Positions 17,701-25,000 of a stretch of 64,000 nt of DNA are shown here, one piece after another; position 1 is the stretch's first letter; each line of letters begins with the position of its first letter. The notes below the pieces were generated by a model that was not told the origin of the DNA, ran no database searches, and saw only the letters and a list, made by a program, of their open reading frames with translations. The translations under genes and the position numbers were made by a program. The stretch is taken from the NCBI GenBank assembly GCA_004297625.1, contig SCTY01000028.1, forward strand, positions 72,848 to 136,847, read 5' to 3'. Source of the stretch: Betaproteobacteria bacterium (GTDB lineage: Bacteria > Pseudomonadota > Gammaproteobacteria > Burkholderiales > SG8-39).

Positions 17701-17873
17701 GACGCCCCGGGGAACCCGACCAGCACGTTCGCCATCGTCACGTTGATCTGCGGCTCCTCCTCGCGCGGCGTGACGAGCACGGCGAATACGCCGAGGAGCA
17801 ACGCGACCAGCGCGAGCAGCGGCGTGAGCTGCGAATCCTGGAAGAACCGCGCTATGCGGCCCGAGAGGCCCAT
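14742..17873 (-). CDS. RND efflux transporter, inner-membrane pump
   Basis: 1043-aa AcrB/HAE1-type pump, full length, with twelve predicted helices and two large periplasmic loops. The proton-relay aspartates are visible in the fourth-helix motif GILVDDAIVVVENIHR, and the N-terminal PREEEPQINVTMANV and PGASARDVE patterns are typical. It expels a toxic or signalling compound using the proton gradient; the substrate is unknown. It follows the adaptor gene by one base and overlaps the NarI-like gene. No outer-membrane channel gene is present in the window, so a general TolC-like porin would be needed. Confidence 0.9.
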   Translation of the reverse strand: MGLSGRIARFFQDSQLTPLLALVALLLGVFAVLVTPREEEPQINVTMANVLVGFPGASARDVEALVATPAEQVLSQISGVEHVFSVSRPGMAVLTVQFEVGVPRTEALVRLHDTIQANRDWVAPELGVLEPVVKPKGIDDVPIVTLTLWTRDPQRAAYDLERVAHAAEVELKRVSGTREVQTLGGPGRVLRVLLDPDRLNAFGMSALDARNALQLANVALPSGSLVAQNREIVVETGNYLENARDVKRIVLGVQDQRPVFLSDVAEVLDGPEQPARYVWTGSREGEHPAVTVQITKKPGENAVDVADRILRRVDELRGSVIPAGVELTVSRDYGTTASDKAQQLIKKLVFATLSVVALVFATLGFREALIVGAAVLLTLATTLFASWAWGFTLNRVSLFALIFSIGILVDDAIVVVENIHRRRALESGPLTGIIPDAVDEVGGPTILATFTVIAALLPMAFVTGLMGPYMSPIPINASMGMLISLAIAFTVTPWLALRLLKAKHHAQAGDRLQRFFDRVLDPFIASARNRRKLLYGVLALIAVAVSLPALKLVVLKMLPFDNKSEFQVVVDTPAGSPVELTAAVLHELGAYIATVPEVTDYQAYAGMAAPINFNGLVRQYYLRMNSETGDLQVNLVPKGARKRKSHDIAQSVRPKLEEIGRRWSARVKVVEVPPGPPVLSPIVAEVYGPDEAGRARVAKRIREAFATTADIVGIDDSVEDPAPRFQVKVDQARAALLQVTRRDVVETMRAGLSGLDVSPIHDGVSKYQVPVRIALAPERRGRLDEILKLGVRTPEGRLVALSEVTRVVSNERDRPIYHKDLLPVVYVIGDQAGRVDSPLYGMFAARQKISDVDEYFIRQPSDPYRSYAVKWDGEWQVTYETFRDMGLAYAVGLILIYLLVVAQFRSYLTPLIIMAPIPLTVIGVMPGHAALGANFTATSMIGMIALAGIIVRNSILLVDFVNLKVEEGVPFRDAVKSSAAARAKPIVLTGVAAMLGALFILDDPIFNGLAISLIFGIAVSTLLTLVVIPVLYYAAYRKKYAAA

Positions 17874-17874
17874 G

Positions 17875-18912
17875 CTAGTTGCGCATGCCCGCCTTGACCG
17901 GCTCGAGCGCGACGCGCTCGCCGGCGCGCAGCCCGGCGAGCACCTCGATGGAGCGCTCGTCGCCGGCGGTGCCGAGCCTCACCTGGCGCAGCTGCGGCGC
18001 GCCCGACTCGCCGACCACATAGACGGCTGTGAGCTCGCTGCGATGGATGACGGCCGAGCGCGGCACGAGGAGCGCCGCGGTGCGTCCCGTGACGAAATGC
18101 GCCCGCGCATAGATTCCCGGATAGATGCCGCGCACATCGGGGGGCAAGCCGAGCCGGACCTGGGTCGTATGCGTGCGCGGATCGGCCGACGGGATCACGG
18201 TGAGCTGAGTTGCGTCCACCCATTTGGCGATGGAGGGCACTTCGACGCGCGCCTTGGCGCCCGCCTGAATCGCGGCGACCTCCGCTTGCGGCACCGTGGC
18301 CGTGACCCGCAGCGTCCCCGGATCGAAACCGGTCATCAACGGCTTGCCGGGCACCGCCATCTCGCCGAGCTCGACGTGCCGCGCCGACACCACGCCGCTG
18401 TAGGGCGCGACGATGGTCGCGAAGCTGCGCTCGGTCTGCGCCTGGCCGGCACCGGCGAGCAGCGAGCTCACGCGCGCCTGCGCCGCCTTGTACGCGGCCT
18501 CCGAGCGGTCGAGCGCCGCCTGGCTGAGGAATTTCTGCGCCACGAGCTGCTTCGAGCGCTCGTACTCCGCGCGCGCATTGCGCATCGCGGCCTCCGCCTC
18601 GCGCACTTGCGCCTCGGTGGCGGCCACGGCCTGCGAGGCGGCGCGCTCGTCGATGCGCGCGATCACCTCGCCCTTCTTGACGAAGTCCCCGACGTCGAAA
18701 CGCAGATCGACGATTCGCCCCGAGATCTGCGCGGAGACGGTGGACTGGCGCACCGCCTCGACCACCGCTTCGGCGCTGTAGGTGAGCTCCACGTCGCGCA
18801 TCTCCACCGCCCCCGTGCTGATCGCCTGGTCGGCGCCCGGCGCTGGCTTGGGCGGCTCGCCCCCGCCGCAGGCGGCGAGCGTGAAAACGAGCGCCGCCGC
18901 GGCTACGCGCAC
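17875..18912 (-). CDS. RND efflux periplasmic adaptor (membrane fusion lipoprotein)
   Basis: About 345 aa. A GTG start at 18912 gives a lipoprotein signal (AAALVFTLAACGGG, lipobox Cys near residue 15). The HlyD/AcrA architecture follows: barrel-sandwich half RQSTVSAQISGRIVDLRFDV, a coiled coil, then the second half IVAPYSGVVSARHVELGE and beta-barrel domain. It bridges the pump to an outer-membrane channel. The long upstream frame (to 19776) is antisense to other genes and rejected. The start lies inside the end of the DUF2892 gene (10-base overlap), so the genes are coupled. Confidence 0.85.
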   Translation of the reverse strand: MRVAAAALVFTLAACGGGEPPKPAPGADQAISTGAVEMRDVELTYSAEAVVEAVRQSTVSAQISGRIVDLRFDVGDFVKKGEVIARIDERAASQAVAATEAQVREAEAAMRNARAEYERSKQLVAQKFLSQAALDRSEAAYKAAQARVSSLLAGAGQAQTERSFATIVAPYSGVVSARHVELGEMAVPGKPLMTGFDPGTLRVTATVPQAEVAAIQAGAKARVEVPSIAKWVDATQLTVIPSADPRTHTTQVRLGLPPDVRGIYPGIYARAHFVTGRTAALLVPRSAVIHRSELTAVYVVGESGAPQLRQVRLGTAGDERSIEVLAGLRAGERVALEPVKAGMRN

Positions 18913-19124
18913 GCCGTGCCGCCGCTCCGCACCCCGAGCCTCCGAAGTACGGATTCCAGCGGGCACACGCGCGTAAAGCCGCTTTGCAGCAGGTTCGCGC
19001 CGACGAAGGCGGTGAGCCACAGGAAATGCTTGCTCACGAAGAGCGGGCTCGCCTCCACGCCCAGCGCGAGCGATACGAGCACGAAAATTCCCGCGAAGAT
19101 GCGAATCCAGCGTTCCAGCGTCAT
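18903..19124 (-). CDS. DUF2892 small membrane protein
   Basis: 73-aa protein. ERWIRIFAGIFVLVSLALG and HFLWLTAFVGANLLQSG form the two hydrophobic helices of the DUF2892 (YgaP-like inner membrane) family, and FTRVCPLESVLRRLG gives the conserved CPLE-type cysteine close to the C-terminus. In YgaP this domain is fused to a rhodanese, which links the family to sulfane-sulfur handling, although the role of the free domain is not known. First gene of the RND/Hdr-like operon, about 92 bases downstream of an FNR-like box. ATG 19124 is chosen because the frame upstream lacks hydrophobic or conserved sequence. Confidence 0.75.
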   Translation of the reverse strand: MTLERWIRIFAGIFVLVSLALGVEASPLFVSKHFLWLTAFVGANLLQSGFTRVCPLESVLRRLGVRSGGTACA

Positions 19125-19209
19125 GCAGCCACCCCAAGTGAATGAACAACAAGGCAGCCATTCTCCGAACCCACATGGACCCAGTCTGTGACTTTGGTTC
19201 CAGCCGGCG

Positions 19210-19223
19210 TTGACGTGAATCAA
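19210..19223. promoter_or_regulatory. FNR-like box before the DUF2892-RND-Hdr operon
   Basis: TTGAC-GTGA-ATCAA differs from TTGATnnnnATCAA in one base. Centre 19216.5, about 92 bases before the DUF2892 start, giving a class II start near 19175 and a leader of about 50 bases. The expected -10 position (19187-19182, AGACTG) is poor, so the site is less secure than the two perfect boxes in this window. Confidence 0.45.
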
Positions 19224-19229
19224 AGCCCG

Positions 19230-19412
19230 CTAAGAGCCGGGCTTTATTCCGAAAATGCGCTCCAGCTCGAGCTCGCGGATGAGCGCGTCCGCCGCGGCCT
19301 GGCCGTGCTCGCGTGCGACCTCGGCGAGGACCAGCTTCGCGCCGTGGGCGTTGTAGTAGCCGCCGAAGCCGGCGTGCACCTCGAGAAGCTGCCTGGCTTT
19401 CTCCAGAGTCAC
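19230..19412 (-). CDS. Small conserved-looking protein of unknown function
   Basis: 60 aa, starting at ATG 19412 in a 4-base ATGA overlap with the NUDIX gene's stop, which supports real translation. The sequence (EVHAGFGGYYNAHGAKLVLA in the middle, ELELERIFGIKPGS at the end) is soluble, helical and free of cysteines, with a Gly-Gly-Tyr-Tyr turn. I do not recognise a family. Last gene of the three-gene run hypothetical-NUDIX-small protein. Confidence 0.65.
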   Translation of the reverse strand: MTLEKARQLLEVHAGFGGYYNAHGAKLVLAEVAREHGQAAADALIRELELERIFGIKPGS

Positions 19413-19909
19413 TGGCTGTCGACGAGACCGGAGAAGGGCCCCAGAGGCATGGCGTCGTGGCGCTCGATCGCGCCGTTACGGTAAGTAAACCGGTGCCAGC
19501 GCGGCGACAGGCCGGCGAAAACGTCCGGTCCGAAACGGTGAATGTTCGAGACCACCTCGGCAGAGCGCAGCACCCGATCGCGCGGCAGCCAGGCGAGCTC
19601 GCCCTCCTCGCACGCTGCCGGCTCGCCGTCCGGTGCCTCGGCGGTGAACACGCACAGCGCACCATCGGGTGCCTCGAAGCCGGTCCAGGACACGACGGCG
19701 GCGAAGCGCGCGCTGGGGATCTGAAAGCCGGTCTCCTCGCGCACCTCGCGCAGGCACGCCGCGCTCGGCGTCTCACCGCCTTCGATCTTTCCGCCGACGC
19801 CGTTCCACAGTCCCTGGTTCGGCGCCCGGCGGCGCCGCAGCATCAAGACCCGGTCTGCGCGCGTAAGGAAACACAACGTGTACCTCAACGCCGGTTCGCC
19901 GATACTCAC
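19409..19909 (-). CDS. NUDIX hydrolase
   Basis: 166 aa. The complete Nudix box is present around residues 38-60 (GGKIEGGETPSAACLREVRE followed by ETGF), with the REVREE glutamates that bind the metal; it would hydrolyse a nucleoside diphosphate linked to another group, as in MutT-like 8-oxo-dGTP sanitising enzymes (NGVGGKIEGGE is close to that group). GTG 19909 overlaps the preceding gene's stop (GTGA); the longer frame upstream is antisense noise. Substrate unproven. Confidence 0.85.
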   Translation of the reverse strand: MSIGEPALRYTLCFLTRADRVLMLRRRRAPNQGLWNGVGGKIEGGETPSAACLREVREETGFQIPSARFAAVVSWTGFEAPDGALCVFTAEAPDGEPAACEEGELAWLPRDRVLRSAEVVSNIHRFGPDVFAGLSPRWHRFTYRNGAIERHDAMPLGPFSGLVDSQ

Positions 19910-20334
19910 TCCGGCCCCTCGGGACCGGCGTCGTCGAGCTCGTGCTCGCCGAAGCCGTCCAGGTCGCGCGCCGTCTTGCCGCTCGATACGCCCAGGCGCT
20001 CCTGCTCGTGGTCGGCTTGCGCGCGCAGCACCGTCGTCACGCATTCGGCCAGATCGTCGTACTCCGGGCGGCCGGCGCCGTACTGCTCGGGATTGAAGTC
20101 GGCGGGGTAGTAGAACATCGTGCGGTAGCGTCCCTGCCCCACCTTGGCGATCACGAATGCCGCGCCGCGCTCTTCCCAGTACAACGTGGGGCAGGCGGTG
20201 AGGACCTCGTCCTGCGGCGAGAGCTTCAGCTCGACATCCGCAAGCTGCGCCTCTACGCGCTTTCCGTAGCGCTCGCGCAATGCCGACTCGACGACCCAGC
20301 GCTCGGCGTCGTCGATGTCGGCAATGGCGCTCAT
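19906..20334 (-). CDS. Conserved-looking protein of unknown function
   Basis: 142 aa, ATG start at 20334. Acidic and soluble; the middle (EVLTACPTLYWEERGAAFVI, AKVGQGRYRTMFYYPADF) looks like a compact globular domain, while the last 40 residues are rich in D, E and G and probably disordered. I do not recognise a family. Coupled by GTGA to the NUDIX gene downstream, so likely a housekeeping partner in the same operon. Confidence 0.65.
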   Translation of the reverse strand: MSAIADIDDAERWVVESALRERYGKRVEAQLADVELKLSPQDEVLTACPTLYWEERGAAFVIAKVGQGRYRTMFYYPADFNPEQYGAGRPEYDDLAECVTTVLRAQADHEQERLGVSSGKTARDLDGFGEHELDDAGPEGPE

Positions 20335-20340
20335 CGCTTC

Positions 20341-20452
20341 GGCCCCCTGACAAGGGGGCCGTGAGCCGAAGGCGAGCGGGGGGTTGGTTTTCGCGAAATG
20401 GAAACCCCCCGCTCGCGAAAAGCACGCTCGCTGCCCTCCTTGTCAGGGGGGC
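20341..20452. repeat. REP/BIME-like composite inverted-repeat element
   Basis: Three nested palindromes between two minus-strand genes. Left: GGCCCCCT-GACA-AGGGGGCC at 20341-20360. Centre: a 14-bp perfect stem, GCGAGCGGGGGGTT at 20372-20385 against its complement at 20403-20416, with a loop that itself contains TTTCGCGAAA. Right: GCCCTCCTTGTCAGGGGGGC at 20433-20452, a near copy of the left palindrome in opposite orientation. The mirror layout is that of a REP doublet or small non-autonomous element; as RNA it could act as a processing or attenuation hairpin. Confidence 0.7.
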
Positions 20453-20464
20453 AAGGTACCGGGC

Positions 20465-21406
20465 TCATTCGTCCAGCAAGCTCTTATAGAGGTCGTCCTG
20501 CTGACGCGAGCGCTCTTCTTCGGACTGCGCGGCGCGCTTGGCAATCTTTCCCTGATATCGCTGTGAGCGTTCTTGGACGGCTTCGCTTTTCAACGGGATC
20601 GTCTTCTCGCCGTACAACACCTGGCGCAGGTAGCGGAAGGCGAACTGAAGAAGGGCTTCCTCATCGGCGAGCAGTCGCGCGTATTCCTGCTCGGACAGAT
20701 CAAAAACCCTGCGAAAGCCTTCCGAGGCCACGAAAGCGCGGAAGCCGTCGAGGTCGTAGCTCGCGAGGAAGAAAAGCTCGAAGCTGCGCTGCGAGGGCCG
20801 GCCGACCGCCGGGCCGGTGCTGCGCTTCTTCAGGATGATGCGGCGCCAGTCGTGGTTCGCCTCGTCGTAGCGATCCACTCCCTGGTCGCGCCGGTATTCC
20901 GCCACCGTCTGCTCCTGGCGCTCGAGGTGGCCGAGGCAGTGGTCCTCCTTCACCACGAAATACGAGTCCTCGTCGACGCTCGAGTCTTTGCGACGCATCG
21001 ACATGAGGCCGAGCGCGTAGTAGCGGCAGGCCGCGGGCCGGTCCTCGTAGACCCCGCAGCCCTCGGCGCCCAGGAAAACGCAGGCGCGCAAGCCTTCCTT
21101 GTGGCCGAGCTTCACGCCCGGGGTGCCGTGCGCGTCGAGCTCGCAGTCCCGAGTGTAGCGGTCAAGGAATTCGCGGCTCGAGACGTCGAGCCGGTTCTTC
21201 AGGCGCACGATGTCGTACGGCGTGAGCAGGATGTCGGTGTTCTCGCAGCACTTGTTGAAGCACGGAATGCCCTTGTGGCAGCGGAAGCGGAAGCGGTCCT
21301 CGAGCGACAGCGCGACCGGCTGCACCGGTGAGACAGGAAGGGGTTCGCGGCCGTCCTGCGGGGTTTCGGGCGGCGGGGTTTTCGGTCGGTTCACGGGAAT
21401 TGGCAT
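20465..21406 (-). CDS. YkgJ family cysteine-cluster protein
   Basis: 313 aa. Central cysteine pattern RFRCHKGIPCFNKCCENTD, then ACVFLGAEGCGVYEDRPAAC followed by RYYALG, is the CxxCxxC-type cluster of the YkgJ (UPF0153) family, proposed to bind zinc or an Fe-S cluster. The N-terminal 35 residues are proline-rich and probably unstructured; the C-terminal half (FLASYDLDGFRAFVASEGF, QFAFRYLRQVLYG) is helical and longer than in minimal YkgJ proteins. Function unknown. Monocistronic, separated from the next gene by the REP-like element. Confidence 0.8.
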   Translation of the reverse strand: MPIPVNRPKTPPPETPQDGREPLPVSPVQPVALSLEDRFRFRCHKGIPCFNKCCENTDILLTPYDIVRLKNRLDVSSREFLDRYTRDCELDAHGTPGVKLGHKEGLRACVFLGAEGCGVYEDRPAACRYYALGLMSMRRKDSSVDEDSYFVVKEDHCLGHLERQEQTVAEYRRDQGVDRYDEANHDWRRIILKKRSTGPAVGRPSQRSFELFFLASYDLDGFRAFVASEGFRRVFDLSEQEYARLLADEEALLQFAFRYLRQVLYGEKTIPLKSEAVQERSQRYQGKIAKRAAQSEEERSRQQDDLYKSLLDE

Positions 21407-21582
21407 CGATGCGAAACGTCATAGTTTAGTCCCCAAAGGCACCGCTCTTGCGATCGAGCGCTCCGCTTGCGCGTTACCGAAACATGGAAATCCCTATGGA
21501 CCCATGAGCATTTTCGTTTTGGGAGGATGGCTGGTCGCTGCGGTCAGGCTAGACTGCGCGTACAGCGGCAACCGAGACGCCT

Positions 21583-21837
21583 ATGTCGGCTATTCTCGAC
21601 GATCTGAAGGCTCAGGCGCTGAGACTCAGCCCGCCCGACCGCGACGAACTGATACGCGCCCTGATCGCGAGCATCGACGGCGAACCACAAGACACGCCGG
21701 AAGCTATCGCGCGGGCTTGGGATGAGGAAATCGCCCGCCGCATCGCGGACCTCGATGCGGGGAGAACGGCCGGCATTACCGCCGAGCAGGTGCTTGCCGA
21801 AATGCGGGCGCTGATCGCCCGCCACGGCAAGCAGTAA
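21583..21837 (+). CDS. Addiction-module antitoxin (TIGR02574/PF09720 type), orphan
   Basis: 84 aa. ILDDLKAQALRLSPPDRDEL and the DEEIARRIADLDAGR helix match the putative addiction-module component family whose members neutralise a RelE/ParE-type toxin encoded immediately downstream. Here the 233 bases after the stop contain no toxin-like reading frame on either strand before the CRISPR array begins, so it appears orphaned. It reads toward the array and its transcript would enter the distal repeats antisense to the crRNA direction. Confidence 0.75.
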   Translation: MSAILDDLKAQALRLSPPDRDELIRALIASIDGEPQDTPEAIARAWDEEIARRIADLDAGRTAGITAEQVLAEMRALIARHGKQ

Positions 21838-22070
21838 GACGGAGCGCGCGGTTTCGGAAAAGCTTCCCAGCCGCATGCCCAGCTGGCGCTATAGTAGGTT
21901 TTCCGTCACAACCAAGTGCGCCTCGCGGCTGATGGCCGCCGGAGAAAGAAGCTTGCCGGCGACATGCTGCGCGCGCCGCCCTGCCTTGCCCCCAAGTGCC
22001 CGGCTGATCGCTAACTTTTGGATCGGCTAATCGCAAGCGGCGACGGCCGTCCGACGCCTGCTATAGACCG

Positions 22071-25000
22071 CGGTTCATCCCCGCGCGTGCGGGGAACACG
22101 GCAGGCGCACCGTCGGCGCGGCCACCGGCACCGGTTCATCCCCGCGCGTGCGGGGAACACAGCGCGATGCCGATGATGGAGGCCGCATGAACCGGTTCAT
22201 CCCCGCGCGTGCGGGGAACACGCATCGGCCTCGATACCGGCTCGGTGCGCGGGCGGTTCATCCCCGCGCGTGCGGGGAACACAAAGGGACGGGGCGCCAC
22301 GTAGCCGCGTTCATCGGTTCATCCCCGCGCGTGCGGGGAACACTTCTTTGACGACGGGCAGAAGAAGCAGGCTGACGGTTCATCCCCGCGCGTGCGGGGA
22401 ACACAACCAGTCCGTAGTCATGCCGAAGCCCGGAGCCGGTTCATCCCCGCGCGTGCGGGGAACACTCCGTCGAGCTTCCGCTGGAAGCCGCGTGAACCGG
22501 TTCATCCCCGCGCGTGCGGGGAACACCTTGTCGTAAAGCGAGCCCCGGATCTCTTCTACGGTTCATCCCCGCGCGTGCGGGGAACACAAAGTAGTTATCT
22601 ACTCCGACCCGAACGTGTCCGGTTCATCCCCGCGCGTGCGGGGAACACATGTGAGCGTGGCGGTAGAAGTGAGCCCCTGACGGTTCATCCCCGCGCGTGC
22701 GGGGAACACACATAAATCCGACATAGGAGGTATGACATGATCGGTTCATCCCCGCGCGTGCGGGGAACACGCAATGGTCGCAATGGGTGCGGACAGCATC
22801 AGCGGTTCATCCCCGCGCGTGCGGGGAACACTACTACGTTGACATCGTGGAGCGTCAATGAACCGGTTCATCCCCGCGCGTGCGGGGAACACTGCTCATC
22901 GTTCATGGCGAGTTCGTAGGCGAGCGGTTCATCCCCGCGCGTGCGGGGAACACGAGACATAGCCGGTCTTCGCTTGCCAGTATTGAGGTTCATCCCCGCG
23001 CGTGCGGGGAACACCATAAGCTGATTGACGCCGACGCTCCCGCCAACGGTTCATCCCCGCGCGTGCGGGGAACACGCCGCGGGCGTGAAGACGCTCAGCG
23101 TCGACGGCGGTTCATCCCCGCGCGTGCGGGGAACACCGCCTGCACCACGACGAGCTCGTCGTCGACAGCGGTTCATCCCCGCGCGTGCGGGGAACACAAC
23201 AGAGTAAGCAGAGGCACGATTACATCCCCCGGTTCATCCCCGCGCGTGCGGGGAACACTTGTCGGGGTCGTCCATCAGGCCGTCGAACGCCGGTTCATCC
23301 CCGCGCGTGCGGGGAACACAACTCCATAACGCCTTGGTGAGTGCCAGAACCCGGTTCATCCCCGCGCGTGCGGGGAACACGGCCAAGCGCGCATATTGGA
23401 TACTGCCGTAGCCGGTTCATCCCCGCGCGTGCGGGGAACACATGGTGATAGGGGTGCCGGCCGACTCGCCCCGCGGTTCATCCCCGCGCGTGCGGGGAAC
23501 ACTCGCCCTGGTCGCGGAAGGTGCCGTCGGCGTTCGGTTCATCCCCGCGCGTGCGGGGAACACGGCATCGAGGCGATGAAGGGCGACTACGAGGACGGTT
23601 CATCCCCGCGCGTGCGGGGAACACGTTGGATATGGCGGTGGCGATTGCAATGTAGTCGGTTCATCCCCGCGCGTGCGGGGAACACGGGCTTGCCCGCGAG
23701 CTCGGTCAGGATCACGACGGTTCATCCCCGCGCGTGCGGGGAACACCACCCCTCCGGGAGCCGGAGCATTCTCTCCCACGGTTCATCCCCGCGCGTGCGG
23801 GGAACACGTGCTGCTGGCCCGCGTCGCCATCCCAGAAGACGGTTCATCCCCGCGCGTGCGGGGAACACGCGACCAGCGTAGTCGTGCCGTGCTCGTAGAC
23901 CGGTTCATCCCCGCGCGTGCGGGGAACACACCGATCCGGTGCGCCTCTCGTTCCCGGACCTCGGTTCATCCCCGCGCGTGCGGGGAACACGGAGAGGACG
24001 GCGAGCATGGTCTTCGTCGCTTCGGTTCATCCCCGCGCGTGCGGGGAACACGCTTCCGAATGGAAGCGGCTTGATTCGGAGCACGGTTCATCCCCGCGCG
24101 TGCGGGGAACACTCCGTGGTACTGGTTGATCTGGTGCCATTCGACGGTTCATCCCCGCGCGTGCGGGGAACACGGTAGGAGCGAGACCGAGTACGTCTCG
24201 GAAACCGGTTCATCCCCGCGCGTGCGGGGAACACCTACCCGTCTAGCCTGTGGACAACTCATTTAACGGTTCATCCCCGCGCGTGCGGGGAACACGTCAT
24301 GAAGTAAACCTCCTTCCCCAACAACAAGCGGTTCATCCCCGCGCGTGCGGGGAACACGCCTGGGCCGCTGCCAGGCAGCACTTTAACGACGGTTCATCCC
24401 CGCGCGTGCGGGGAACACGAACTGACCAGAGAGCAGTTGCGTCCTGACATCGGTTCATCCCCGCGCGTGCGGGGAACACACGTAACCGTGGCGCACTGGC
24501 CGCACGAAGCCCGGTTCATCCCCGCGCGTGCGGGGAACACCCGTTCGTGAAGTTCGAGCCGTACCCTCCAGACGGTTCATCCCCGCGCGTGCGGGGAACA
24601 CCTACGCCGGAAAATTCGGAAGGATTCCATCTATCGGTTCATCCCCGCGCGTGCGGGGAACACGTAGAGGCGAGCGAGATCGAGAAGGCGACCGGCGGTT
24701 CATCCCCGCGCGTGCGGGGAACACGGCATACGTCGGCGGCGAAGGCGGGCTACATCAGGTTCATCCCCGCGCGTGCGGGGAACACAGATTCCCGCGATGC
24801 AGCAATAGGCACAAAGCCGGTTCATCCCCGCGCGTGCGGGGAACACGCTGCCCGAGTCCCCTACATAGAGCTTGCTGCCGGTTCATCCCCGCGCGTGCGG
24901 GGAACACTTCGGGGTCAAGCCTGGAAAGTTCGATTTCCTCGGTTCATCCCCGCGCGTGCGGGGAACACATGAGGGCATTGATGACCCAGCAACATGCAGA

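Noticed and set aside
14667..17897. A 1076-codon plus-strand open frame
   Set aside because: Antisense to the RND pump; it is histidine/arginine-rich, has no domain, and exists only because of the GC-rich codon pattern of the real gene.
21838..22070. Possible toxin gene or further degenerate repeats left of the array
   Set aside because: No toxin-like frame on either strand and no repeat-like sequence before 22071.
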